From assembly GCA_009774395.1 (NCBI GenBank), contig VSNQ01000039.1:1-33931 (forward strand): DNA of 33,931 bases. Reading direction: 5' to 3'. This DNA comes from Lachnospiraceae bacterium. Lineage in GTDB: Bacteria; Bacillota; Clostridia; Lachnospirales; Lachnospiraceae. The notes below the pieces were generated by a model. It saw nothing but the letters and a program-made list of their open reading frames with translations. It was not told where the DNA came from and did not search any database. Positions 15,607 to 23,573 of this stretch are shown here, in pieces. Numbering within the stretch: position 1 is the stretch's first letter; each line of letters opens with the position of its first letter. The translations under genes were made by a program, and so were the position numbers.

Positions 15607-16731
15607 TTATTGGGAGCAGGCAAAAAATGCCGTAACAGACGCCCCATACCCTTGTTGATTTTCAAGCTGTAAATCACCGCCATGTTTGATACAAAGCAGC
15701 TGGCTGCTGTACAGCCCCATTCCAAAATGCGCAGCGTCTTCCTCTATTTTTCCAAAAGGCTTTGGGCCGTTCTGCAATAGGGACAACGGAAATCCTGCTC
15801 CATCATCAATGATCTGCATCTTAAAAACAGTTCCATTTTTTTCAAGGGAAATATCAATCTCTTTTTGAGCAAAACGTGCTGCATTTCCAATCAAATTCTC
15901 TGCAACAATCATAAAAAGCCCATAATCTAATATCACAGAGCCGATCCCACAATCCCGCACCGAAATCGAAAGCTGCGGCGCTAAAAGGTTTGCCGTCTGT
16001 ATTAAATCCGCAGTTAATGCTACGCCGTCTATTCTCTTTTTCTTTACCGGATACTGCTCCAGACGCTGGATGCTGCTCATTGCTTCTACATACTGCTCAA
16101 TACGTAAAGTGTAGTTTTCCAAACGCTCCAATGCCTGTAAATCACAAGCCCCCTGCTGTTTGCGCAGCATTTTTACCGTTCCCTTTAACACGGTAACGGG
16201 ATTGCGCAAATCATGCGAAAATGCAACATTTAACCGTTTGCGCTCCTCTGCCTGCCGCCAAAGTTCCTGATTGGATTGCAGCAATTCGTCACGCATCGTT
16301 TCAAATGCCGCACAAAGCTGTCCCAGTTCGTCCTCTGAAACTTTTGGTATGTGAAAATCCAAATCCTGATTTTGAATCCGCTTTACACTTTCCTCCAAAA
16401 TTTCAATTGGTACTTTGCATTTCAATCGGTAAAATAAAATTCCAGCCACAGCCATACCACACACCGGAAATAAAATACATGATAGTATTTGAAGAATCCC
16501 TACCACAGATAGCACGCGTTTTTGATACAATGTCAGCGGCTCTGTATACAAGGGCTCTAACTGCATTATCATTCCATCTAAACGATAGGATAAACCGTCA
16601 GAAGGAATCTGCGATTGAATTTTCACACAGATAAACCACACCAAAGCAGCCAATGCCAGCGACACCCAAAGGCAAAGAAACGTTAAAACAAAAAAAGATT
16701 TTTTAAGCCCTGCCTTTCTTAGCCATTCCAC
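15607..16731 (-). CDS. Sensor histidine kinase, HAMP-HisKA-HATPase
   Basis: Membrane sensor kinase of 374 residues. Two membrane helices (about 13-36 and 76-101) flank a small extracellular loop of about 40 residues. HAMP spans about 102-155, and HisKA has the phospho-accepting His173 in FSHDLRNPVTVLKG. A HATPase_c domain has N-box ENLIGNAARFA, G1 DDGAGFP and G2 GMGLYSSQLLC. It starts at GTG 16731, overlapping the response-regulator gene by 13 bases. The extracellular loop is too small to suggest a ligand, and no transporter neighbour hints at a signal. Confidence 0.93.
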   Translation of the reverse strand: MEWLRKAGLKKSFFVLTFLCLWVSLALAALVWFICVKIQSQIPSDGLSYRLDGMIMQLEPLYTEPLTLYQKRVLSVVGILQILSCILFPVCGMAVAGILFYRLKCKVPIEILEESVKRIQNQDLDFHIPKVSEDELGQLCAAFETMRDELLQSNQELWRQAEERKRLNVAFSHDLRNPVTVLKGTVKMLRKQQGACDLQALERLENYTLRIEQYVEAMSSIQRLEQYPVKKKRIDGVALTADLIQTANLLAPQLSISVRDCGIGSVILDYGLFMIVAENLIGNAARFAQKEIDISLEKNGTVFKMQIIDDGAGFPLSLLQNGPKPFGKIEEDAAHFGMGLYSSQLLCIKHGGDLQLENQQGYGASVTAFFACSQ

Positions 16732-17390
16732 TTATAACCACACCCCCAAACTGTATCAATATAGTTGTAAAGCGTATGCGCAGAAAATTTTGCACGAATC
16801 TTTCGAATATGCTCCATAATCGTATCGCTGCTGCCTGCCCCGTCAATTCCCCAGACCGCCTCATAAATCCGTTCACGGTCAAACACCTGCCCAGCATTCA
16901 ACGATAACAGTTCCACAATATCAAACTCCCGTTTGGATAGAGCAATTGTTTCCCCATTAATAGAGATGGTTCGTGCCGAATAATCAATCGCCATTTCTCC
17001 AAAAAAGCGCACAGCCGCATTCCCCTGCCGCCGCTGTTCCCGCCGCAAATGCGCCGCCACCCGCGCCCCCAATTCATCTAAATCAAACGGCTTCACAATA
17101 TAATCATCTGCTCCTGCCTGAAAACCATTGATTTTGTCTGACGACTCTATCCGCGCAGTCAGAAATAAAATCGGACAGGAAATATAATCCCGCATCTTTT
17201 GGCATACCGAAAGCCCGTCTAGTTCCGGCATATTAATATCCAATAAAACAATATCTGGCTGACAGGCGGCTTTTTGCAGTGCTTCTTTGCCATTGTATGC
17301 GGTAATTACGTTATATTGCGGTTCAAAATAGCTTTTCATCATATCCACAATGCCCGCCTCATCATCCACAATTAGGATTTTTTGTTTCAT
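16719..17390 (-). CDS. OmpR/PhoB-type response regulator
   Basis: DNA-binding partner of the adjacent kinase, 223 residues. The receiver domain (1-120) has the acidic pocket in ILIVDDEAG, phospho-acceptor Asp51 in VLLDINMPELDG, the switch Thr in LFLTAR and Lys in YIVKPFDLDEL. The C-terminal winged helix reads ALSKREFDIVELLSLNAGQV and then RIYEAVWG. It ends with the WGCGYKW strand typical of the family. It is the first gene of a two-gene operon. Its upstream region contains TTGACA with a TATGCT 15 bases on (about 17570), which may be its promoter; no 11-bp repeat operator is seen here. Confidence 0.95.
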   Translation of the reverse strand: MKQKILIVDDEAGIVDMMKSYFEPQYNVITAYNGKEALQKAACQPDIVLLDINMPELDGLSVCQKMRDYISCPILFLTARIESSDKINGFQAGADDYIVKPFDLDELGARVAAHLRREQRRQGNAAVRFFGEMAIDYSARTISINGETIALSKREFDIVELLSLNAGQVFDRERIYEAVWGIDGAGSSDTIMEHIRKIRAKFSAHTLYNYIDTVWGCGYKWNG

Positions 17391-17670
17391 AACTTGATTC
17401 TCCCCATTTCTATATCTTTCCTATTCGCAGTCTGTAAAGTGCTTTCCGCTGTCACAGGGCTAATAAGGAACGGTAAAAAAATTATTTGTGACAATGTCCA
17501 ACTGCAAATTACTTCGTAATTAGAAGAAAATCGCAGGCATAGGAGGCAAAAGCATAAAGTGCAGTGCCTTATGTCAAGATTTTCTAATGCCGCAAAAGGA
17601 CATTTAGACAAGTAATTGTCATGAGCAATTTATTAATAGTTCCTTATTTCCTCTACACAAATTTATATAT
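17391..17670. other. Non-coding gap upstream of the response regulator
   Basis: I see no convincing gene. A 74-codon minus-strand open frame exists (to 17611), but its Cys/Leu-rich translation and lack of a ribosome site argue against coding. The stretch holds a small palindrome (AATTAC-TTC-GTAATT, near 17507-17521), a possible TTGACA/TATGCT promoter, and AGTTCCTTATTTCCTC (17638-17653) leading into the shared 16-mer at 17645-17660. The composition resembles the spoIIIA gaps and may be a dispersed intergenic element. Confidence 0.35.
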
Positions 17671-17750
17671 GAAAAAACGTGCTTGAAAATTGATTTCTAA
17701 GATATTGTTTATTTTACATCTTAGTATCATTTATTTCAAACACGTTTTTC
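17671..17750. terminator. Bidirectional hairpin terminator
   Basis: Outer arms GAAAAAACGTGCTTGAAA (17671-17688) and 17734-17750 pair over 17 positions with one bulged base. Inner CTAAGAT/ATCTTAG arms (near 17698 and 17718) add a second stem. The A-runs at one end and T-runs at the other allow termination in both directions. It closes the transcript coming from the degraded gene at 17836-18240. Confidence 0.72.
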
Positions 17751-17835
17751 GTGCCGATATGGCTATCATAACCCCTAAATCTCAAGAAATTCTCAAGTTA
17801 TGAAATATTTTATATATTTTTTTAGCTTTAGTTTC

Positions 17836-18240
17836 TTATGTTTTGTAGGCGTTAATAGAAACCTTTACCGCTCTGTCGTCTTTCTTCTCGTCTGTTCCAT
17901 GCGGCTCAATTTCCTTTCCTGTATAATACTGATCGTCAACTTTAATCACTGCCTTGGAAAGATTTCTGTTATCTGCAATAATCCGAAATGTTACAGATGT
18001 TTCACCCACATAGTAACCTATACCCTTAAGTGTCAGCTTAATTTTCGTACCTGCTTTTAACAGTTCCTCTGGAATCTCCGTCATTTCCTGTGGAGCTTTT
18101 TCTGTAGAAGGTTTCTTCACAGATTCCTCTTCTAACGGATATACCAAATCTTCCCAGACGGCCTGTTTTTCACTTTCTGTTTTAAATTGTCTGTCCTTCC
18201 CGCACTCTTCGCCTAACAGGGGGACTGAACAGTAAGCCAT
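17836..18240 (-). pseudogene. Remnant of the C-terminal part of a secreted repeat/surface protein
   Basis: An open frame of about 134 codons with no ribosome site and no signal peptide. Its only in-frame ATG (18240) sits inside a palindrome. The C-terminal half reads like a bacterial Ig-like surface repeat: GTKIKLTLKGIGYYVGE, then SVTFRIIADNRNLSKAVI and DQYYTGKEIEP, the last being a motif common in large Clostridial surface proteins. The N-terminal third (LGEECGKDRQF and onwards, then an E/K/P-rich linker) has no recognisable family. I read it as the surviving tail of a larger gene cut when the GC-rich plus-strand island arrived. A small real protein cannot be excluded. Confidence 0.5.
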
Positions 18241-18263
18241 GGCATACAGTCCATGGCATTTTT
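18236..18263 (+). terminator. Orphan palindromic hairpin with T-run at the island's left edge
   Basis: GCCATGG (18236-18242) and CCATGGC (18251-18257) form a perfect 7-bp stem with an 8-base loop, followed on the plus strand by ATTTTT. It looks like a plus-strand terminator, but no plus-strand gene lies upstream. It may be left over from the source of the island, or it may shield the chemoreceptor promoter from read-through. Confidence 0.5.
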
Positions 18264-18295
18264 GAGAAAAAATACTTCCCTTTACATGCAGTCTG

Positions 18296-18304
18296 TGATA
18301 TACT
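18296..18304 (+). promoter_or_regulatory. Extended -10 promoter for the chemoreceptor operon
   Basis: TGATATACT (18296-18304) is an extended -10 with a weak -35 (TTCCCT, 17 bases upstream). It would start a leader of about 108 bases before GTG 18419. The same nine bases form the deoB candidate promoter. Confidence 0.4.
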
Positions 18305-18351
18305 GACACCAAAGTCTATCGTCTATCGGATTAAGAAAGCACAGAGTTTTC

Positions 18352-18374
18352 AGCCGGTAGGTCGAGCGGCTTTT
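18352..18374 (+). other. Leader hairpin before the chemoreceptor gene
   Basis: AGCCG (18352-18356) pairs with CGGCT (18367-18371), followed by TTTT, so a weak intrinsic terminator is possible within the leader. The GGTAGGTCGAGCGG loop region faintly recalls the 3' half of c-di-GMP-I (GEMM) riboswitches, but the 5' half of that motif is not evident. I do not call a riboswitch. Confidence 0.3.
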
Positions 18375-18418
18375 ACTTTGCGTATTGACAAAAATATCAA
18401 AAAAGGAGCGATAGAAAC

Positions 18419-20461
18419 GTGACGGGAAATCAAGAGGGATCCCGCACCAGCCGGGGGATGAAACGAAGTTTGAATGGAAGGATATTGAAACATACCACAC
18501 TCAATATTCTGATGCTGGTGGTTGTATGCTGTGTGATCATGGCTTTCTCCATGCAGTCACTTGCCAAGAGCATTTTGCTGGACAGTCTTCAGCCAATGGC
18601 CCGACAATCGGCTAAAACGATGGAGGCTAATATACATATGCTGGCGGATCGTATGATGACCATTGCCGCCGATTCTAGGATGAACACCGCGACCTCCGTC
18701 AACGGAGCAGAGGGAGAGGGGACACTCCGATCAGACGACGAACTGACCAAGGAAAATCGTATGGCCGTGCTGGAGGAGGCCGCTGAAATTTATGAACTTT
18801 ACACCATCGCGCTGTACGATTTGGATGGAGGACTGGTGCTTGGGATTGAGGACGCGCCGGAGAGCCTGGATGACAGCTTTTTCGGGCTCTTAAAGGAAAC
18901 CGACAATCTCACAACCGATTCCTCCACCATCTTCCAGGGGAAACTGGGGATCAGGATAGGGATGCCGGTGAAAGAGAACGGCGAAACGGTTCTGTACGTG
19001 GTGGGTGTCTATAAATACGATACGATCAACGATGTGATCAGCAGCATCAACCTGGGAAAGACGGGTATGGCCTATATGGTTAACGAGGAAGGCATCGTGA
19101 CCGGGCATCCGGATCAATCTCTGGCTCTCAATAAGAGTACACTGATACAGCTCAGCGGCGGCAACGGGAACGCGGCGGAGCGTGTAACCACCGGTGAAAC
19201 GGGGGCGACGGAATATCCCGTTGACGGAAAGCAAATGTTGGTGGCGTTCTCCCCCATTCGCGGAACCCAGTGGTCGCTGGTGATCCAGATTCCCAAATCG
19301 GATTACAACAGCCTGATCAATGGGGCGATGATGGTATCGGTTCTGGCAACTATGGCAGTGTTGGTTATATCCATGCTGTTGGTTCTTCGCCTGGCCAGCT
19401 CGATTTCCAATCCGGTGAAGAGTGTGACAGGACGAATGGTAGCCCTTTCCAACGGCGACCTCCATACAGAGGTGACGCCTGTTTACAGCGGAGATGAGCT
19501 GGAGGTTATGACGCAGACACTGGATGCTACACTGGAAAGCGTGAATAGGTACATATCCGACATCCAGCAGGTACTGACGCGGGTTGCGGACGGAGATCTG
19601 CGCACAGAGCCCCAGGTGGATTACAAGGGCGATTTTGCGCTGATCCGCAGCAGCCTGTGTACGATCACCGGGTTCATGAACGAAACGCTTCTTGGCTTCC
19701 GCGGCGCGGCGGCGCGGCTGGCGGAGATGGCGGCGCAAATGAATGGACAGTCCGCTCAGCTGCATCAGGCGTCGCTGGAGCAGAACCGGTCCACCGAGGA
19801 GCTGGTTCATGAAGTGACGCATGTGAAAGAACGACTGATGGATGTCACGGAGAGCAGCGGTCAGACACGGGTTCAAACGGAGGAGATCACGCAGCAGGTT
19901 CGGGGCGCCAACGAGCACATGGAGGCCCTGTCCTCCGCCATGGACGATATCAGCGCCAATGCCCAGCAGATTACAAAAATCGCCAAAGACATTGAGGACA
20001 TTGCGTTCCAGACTAATATCCTGTCCCTCAACGCCTCTGTAGAGGCCGCCCGGGCCGGAGCTGCCGGAAAGGGGTTCGCGGTGGTGGCCGGCGAGGTGAA
20101 GCAGCTGGCTGCCCAGAGCGCCAAAGCCGCCCAGAGTGCCACGGAAATGATCCGCAACACGCAGTCCATTATCCAAACCGGCGTAGCGCTGACCGCAGAT
20201 ACCGCAGATTCCCTTCATGCGATTTCTGTCGTTTCTTCACAGATCAGCGTTATTTCAGACCAGCTGACAGAGGCGGTACAGGGGCAGGAAACGGCTCTTG
20301 CTGTCATGGAGGAGCGAATCGACGCCATTTCCGCCATTGCGAACCGCAACCTGCAGAACGCAGAGGAAACGGAGCAGTCAAGCGGACTGCTGGAGAGGGA
20401 AGCCGAAGCGCTTAAGTCCCAGGTTCAAAAATTTATTCTAAAGGAGATATGCGGCAGATGA
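18419..20461 (+). CDS. Methyl-accepting chemotaxis protein with extracellular Cache-type sensor
   Basis: Transmembrane chemoreceptor of 680 residues that would signal to CheA/CheW. TM1 is about 29-46. A large extracellular domain (47-300) resembles a double Cache, with INLGKTGMAYMVNEEGIVTG in its membrane-proximal half. TM2 is about 302-325, followed by HAMP and a cytoplasmic signalling coiled coil. The hairpin tip DIEDIAFQTNILSLNASVEA (525-544) is near-invariant in the family. GTG 18419 is set by AAAAGGAG ten bases upstream. Codon use is clearly GC-richer (many GCC, CTG and GGC) than the minus-strand neighbours, pointing to transfer. Its stop overlaps the next start as ATGA, so the two products are coupled. 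No che genes are present. Confidence 0.95.
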   Translation: MTGNQEGSRTSRGMKRSLNGRILKHTTLNILMLVVVCCVIMAFSMQSLAKSILLDSLQPMARQSAKTMEANIHMLADRMMTIAADSRMNTATSVNGAEGEGTLRSDDELTKENRMAVLEEAAEIYELYTIALYDLDGGLVLGIEDAPESLDDSFFGLLKETDNLTTDSSTIFQGKLGIRIGMPVKENGETVLYVVGVYKYDTINDVISSINLGKTGMAYMVNEEGIVTGHPDQSLALNKSTLIQLSGGNGNAAERVTTGETGATEYPVDGKQMLVAFSPIRGTQWSLVIQIPKSDYNSLINGAMMVSVLATMAVLVISMLLVLRLASSISNPVKSVTGRMVALSNGDLHTEVTPVYSGDELEVMTQTLDATLESVNRYISDIQQVLTRVADGDLRTEPQVDYKGDFALIRSSLCTITGFMNETLLGFRGAAARLAEMAAQMNGQSAQLHQASLEQNRSTEELVHEVTHVKERLMDVTESSGQTRVQTEEITQQVRGANEHMEALSSAMDDISANAQQITKIAKDIEDIAFQTNILSLNASVEAARAGAAGKGFAVVAGEVKQLAAQSAKAAQSATEMIRNTQSIIQTGVALTADTADSLHAISVVSSQISVISDQLTEAVQGQETALAVMEERIDAISAIANRNLQNAEETEQSSGLLEREAEALKSQVQKFILKEICGR

Positions 20462-20898
20462 AACGAATTTTTACCATTCTTTTGAGCCTGCTGCTGGCGT
20501 CATTTTTGACGGCCTGCGGCGGTCAGACTGGTCTTCAGGACGGCTATTACACCGCTCAGGCGGCTGAGTTCAATTTCGGCTGGAAGGAATATGTTACGAT
20601 TCTGGTGAAGGGCGGAAATATTATCTCCGTGGAATATAACGCGGAGAACGCCAGCGGCTTCATCAAAAGCTGGGACAATGCCTATATGCAGACGATGCTG
20701 CATGCGAACGGCACCTATCCCAACGAGTACACCCGATATTACGCCGGCCAGCTTCTGGACGGCCAAGGGGAGGGCAGTATTGACGCACTCACCGGCGCCA
20801 CCTCCTCCCACGGGACGTTTCAGGTGCTGGCCCAGGCCGTGCTGGAGCAGGCCAGACAGGGAGATTCCAGCATTGTGTTCGTTGACACAGCCCACTGA
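20458..20898 (+). CDS. FMN-binding (flavinylated) lipoprotein
   Basis: A small exported lipoprotein of 146 residues. The signal peptide MKRIFTILLSLLLASFLTAC ends in a lipobox with Cys20. The mature part is one FMN_bind domain (from about GLQDGYYTAQA). It carries DALTGATSS (109-117), the motif in which ApbE links FMN covalently to the Thr (here Thr115). Such proteins carry electrons or act as redox-active surface proteins outside the membrane; a role as ligand-binding or redox partner for the adjacent chemoreceptor is my inference. The start is ATG 20458, eleven bases after AAGGAG and overlapping the receptor stop; ATG 20449 is too close to the ribosome site. GC-rich like its partner. No apbE is in the window. 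Confidence 0.88.
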   Translation: MKRIFTILLSLLLASFLTACGGQTGLQDGYYTAQAAEFNFGWKEYVTILVKGGNIISVEYNAENASGFIKSWDNAYMQTMLHANGTYPNEYTRYYAGQLLDGQGEGSIDALTGATSSHGTFQVLAQAVLEQARQGDSSIVFVDTAH

Positions 20899-21057
20899 GA
20901 ACCTTCTGCCCGCCTAATCAGACAAAAGTCCTGGCAGGACAGAAGAATAGCCGTGAAGACAGAGAAGAAAGCGGCAGTGAATTCGGGAGTGGGGATAAAG
21001 CATCCTGAATCGCGGCGATTAAAACAGGGATAAAACAAAGAGAACCGCTAAGGGCAT
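20899..21057. other. Non-coding tail of the GC-rich island
   Basis: About 160 bases after the lipoprotein stop keep the higher GC content of the island but hold no supported gene. I see only a small TCCTG-G-CAGGA palindrome near 20929-20939. The composition falls back to AT-rich at about 21055, which I take as the right edge of the island. No insertion-sequence ends or direct repeats were recognised. Confidence 0.4.
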
Positions 21058-21123
21058 AAAAATACTCCTTTTCGATAAGAATTGTCATATACTAATTCTT
21101 ACCAAAAAAGAGGTATTTTTTTC
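21058..21123. terminator. Bidirectional terminator at the right edge of the island
   Basis: A long stem. Outer AAAAATACTCCTTTT (21058 on) pairs with AAAAGAGGTATTTTT with two mismatches. Inner TAAGAATT/AATTCTTA is perfect, with a 10-base loop. A T-run follows on the plus strand and, by symmetry, on the minus strand. It ends the chemoreceptor-lipoprotein transcript and can stop minus-strand read-through. Confidence 0.75.
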
Positions 21124-21183
21124 CAATGGCACAAACTCAAAATATTTCCAGTTCTGTGTTTAAAATCTGCCCCACTCTGCCGA

Positions 21184-21233
21184 CCAAAAAATATCCGAAA
21201 CCGCCCAACACAACTGTCAGGAATTTCGGATAT
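21184..21233 (-). terminator. Terminator of the 580-residue protein gene
   Basis: A perfect 10-bp stem (ATATCCGAAA, 21191-21200, with 21224-21233) and 23-base loop, 20 bases past the stop codon at 21253. On the minus strand it is followed by six T. Confidence 0.85.
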
Positions 21234-21252
21234 CTTACTTCTCACTTAAATC

Positions 21253-22995
21253 CTACTTTTTTCTATCTACCATCCCCATTTTCCTAAGTTCATCATGAAA
21301 TGCCCGTCTGCGGGAATACATATTTTTGTATTCCAACAGCACTCTCTGCTTTCCTCCGCGCTCGCCACTTGTTTCATACACTTCTCCCAACGCTGCAACA
21401 TATCCAGCACATTCGCCATAATAATTGCGGCGGTTCGCCTCCATAATTCCCTCAACCCGCTTGGCTATCAATCCCTCAATCCAGCCTAAATATTGCTGTT
21501 TTTCTTCAGCGGAGAGAACAATTTCCTTTTTCCAACGGCAAAAGCACTTCCAAAACAGAATTTTGTCACCCTCTATTGTTGTATTTGATGTGCCTTTTTG
21601 ATACTTTTCACTAGAAAAATCAATGTTCTCAATAATGATACTACACATACACCCTCCGCCAATTTGCATCTGATCACTCTCCAAAAGCAGCAACAGAAAT
21701 GCCGCTAATCCGCATTTCATAAATGTAAAACTCCATCCTAGCGCATCTTTTATATTCATAGACTTTTCTCTAATATTTTGAAACTCACCGCAAAGAAATG
21801 CCAGCATATCTGCCATCTTATCTCCAATTTGATTTTCATGTAATTCATTACTCAGCGAACGCGATACTCTGTTTTGTTTTTGCTCCAAACACTGATGATA
21901 AATCGCTTTTATCTCCTCTTGATAGTGCGAAAAATCTACACTCTCCATTAACAAACGAAAGAAATTCACAACCGTTGTCTCGGAACGAAATGCCTCCAGC
22001 CAACAATGTTCCGCCTCTTGCTGCATATTTAGATGCAGCGCAAGCGTACTTGTCAACAACGCTGTACTACTGCGTACAGTGTACCTTTCATCTATTGTTT
22101 CCAATGCCTCTTTTCCAATTGCTAGCAATTCTGAATTTTCTTTTTGATTTGCATATACTTGAAGATACTGGTTGTATAATGAAGGATGCTGTACAACATA
22201 TTTTCTGACATATTTTAAATACAGTGTGTCATTATTTAGTAATTCCAGTGCTTCCTTTATCAGCCTATTTGATTGATATGTCGTCATTATTCCTAAATAT
22301 TCAATCCAAAGTATTAAAAATTCTCCCTGCTGCGGCAATTCTTCCATGTTTTGCATCACCATTTCTAATGTAATCTGATATATTTTAAATTTTTCAATAA
22401 TTGCATAGATATGCTCCGCTCTATCACACATTTTATTTGCAAAATACGCTATATAGATTGCATCAATTGCAAAATGTTTGTAATCGTACGTACCCAGACA
22501 ACAATTTTTCAGCTCTTCAATCCCTATAGATTCTTCACCATAATCTGAATACTCTCCCTCTATGATAATCTGTAAATCCATCAGTATTTTGACAATTTGA
22601 TACCCCTCCTGAAACGCTTCCTGATCAATACATTGGTGCACATATTTACAAGCACTATCAATAATATTTATCACGCCACCCGAATCTTCAAATATAAATT
22701 CCTCCTCGTCGCTGTTATACCAATCATCATATTCCTCGTTTATATTCCCGACTAAACATAATTCGCCATTTTCAATACGTTCTAAGTCTGCTTTGATATC
22801 CTGATTTTCTTCGGATAATCTATTTCCTGTCTTCTTTTTCCTTCCTTTTTGTATTTCCTCTAATTTTGAAAAGAAAAAATCTCGATTTTGTTCAGGCAGC
22901 GTCCGTGCAATTTCATGGATGAAATTGATTAACTTTTCTTTATCCATCTTTTCTAATTGTGTGTCAACTTCATTTAAAAATTTCGTTAAATTCAT
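21253..22995 (-). CDS. Large alpha-helical protein of unknown function
   Basis: Not recognised. A soluble protein of 580 residues with no signal peptide. The first 60 residues are charged helices (FLNEVDTQLEKMDKEKLINF), followed by an acidic patch EEYDDWYNSDEEEFIFED. A long run of helical pairs between about 110 and 380 resembles TPR/HEAT-type repeats. A Cys-rich stretch near residues 455-500 reads GGGCMCSIIIEN, then FWKCFCRW. The C-terminal NRRNYYGECAGYVAALGEVY and YSRRRAFHDELRKMG recall the helical tails of SWIM zinc-finger proteins, but no SWIM motif (CxCxnCxH) is seen. ATG 22995 has AAAGGA about nine bases upstream. It is a single-gene transcript with its own terminator. Confidence 0.75.
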   Translation of the reverse strand: MNLTKFLNEVDTQLEKMDKEKLINFIHEIARTLPEQNRDFFFSKLEEIQKGRKKKTGNRLSEENQDIKADLERIENGELCLVGNINEEYDDWYNSDEEEFIFEDSGGVINIIDSACKYVHQCIDQEAFQEGYQIVKILMDLQIIIEGEYSDYGEESIGIEELKNCCLGTYDYKHFAIDAIYIAYFANKMCDRAEHIYAIIEKFKIYQITLEMVMQNMEELPQQGEFLILWIEYLGIMTTYQSNRLIKEALELLNNDTLYLKYVRKYVVQHPSLYNQYLQVYANQKENSELLAIGKEALETIDERYTVRSSTALLTSTLALHLNMQQEAEHCWLEAFRSETTVVNFFRLLMESVDFSHYQEEIKAIYHQCLEQKQNRVSRSLSNELHENQIGDKMADMLAFLCGEFQNIREKSMNIKDALGWSFTFMKCGLAAFLLLLLESDQMQIGGGCMCSIIIENIDFSSEKYQKGTSNTTIEGDKILFWKCFCRWKKEIVLSAEEKQQYLGWIEGLIAKRVEGIMEANRRNYYGECAGYVAALGEVYETSGERGGKQRVLLEYKNMYSRRRAFHDELRKMGMVDRKK

Positions 22996-23141
22996 TTTCT
23001 CTATTCCTTTCTAAATATATAAATATTTCCACCTTATAATTGAAATACAGTTATGTATATTAATACCAAAAACCACCTTACTTTATATAGATATACCATT
23101 CTTTCAACGTATACATAAAAATTAGGATAAAATAGTACCTA

Positions 23142-23201
23142 AAATAAAAATCCCCAATACAGCAAAATGGTTTTATCCAAATTTTACCATATCAGGGATT
23201 T
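23142..23201 (-). terminator. Compound terminator downstream of the hairpin block
   Basis: AAATCCC (23148-23154) pairs with GGGATTT (23195-23201), and an inner ATGGT/ACCAT stem lies within. Read on the minus strand it ends in TTTTTATTTT. It would end transcripts coming from the Hsp20 side, including the structured block at 23286-23511, and it insulates the 580-residue protein gene. Confidence 0.75.
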
Positions 23202-23285
23202 CCTATCCATATGAATTTAAACTTTTTTGTAAAAATTTGTCATAGTTCGTTACTTTTCACACCCATGCCAAAGTAGTGGGAATCA

Positions 23286-23511
23286 TGCGCCAAAATGCTA
23301 AAAGCTTTCGCTTTTTTACTTTAGCATTTTGTGTGCAAAATCTGTTATAATTCACACCTCAGTAACTTATAAGCTAATAAAAACTGGCATAATTGTGAAT
23401 TGTAACCATAGTTCAGCCTAGGACTTTGCACTATGCTGCAAAGTTCATAAGAAAGCGAAGTAATTGAGGTGTATCAAGCCCGCGCAAAGCGATTTTACAT
23501 GGCTTGATACA
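23286..23511. ncRNA. Multi-hairpin intergenic block, possible structured RNA or MITE-like element
   Basis: No gene lies in the 578-base gap 22996-23573. Its centre carries five inverted repeats in a row: a perfect 12-bp CAAAATGCTAAA (23291-23302 with 23320-23331); GTTATAATTCACA (23344-23356 with 23394-23406, 12 of 13); ACACCTCA-type arms (23354-23368 with 23458-23472, 13 of 15); ACTTTGCA (23423-23430 with 23437-23444); and TGTATCAAGCC (23470-23480 with 23501-23511, perfect). The second and third share bases, so alternative folds exist. It sits between hsp20 and a terminator and could be its 3' untranslated region, a separate RNA or a decayed mobile element. No known RNA family was recognised. 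Confidence 0.45.
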
Positions 23512-23573
23512 TTACAATTTGGCACTTTAATAATTCTTTTGAAATAAGCTTTCCCTTGTCCTGCGATATATTT

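Noticed and set aside
17387..17611. 74-codon minus-strand open frame upstream of the response regulator
   Set aside because: Cys/Leu-rich composition, no ribosome site and overlap with a likely promoter; treated as non-coding.
18311..18418. c-di-GMP riboswitch in the chemoreceptor leader
   Set aside because: Only a loose resemblance in the GGTAGGTCGAGCGG part; the conserved 5' core is not found. A covariance-model search would decide.
18890..20218. Long minus-strand open frame (442 codons) opposite the chemoreceptor
   Set aside because: It lies antisense to a clear chemoreceptor in GC-rich DNA, has an Arg/His/Gln-rich non-protein-like translation and no ribosome site.
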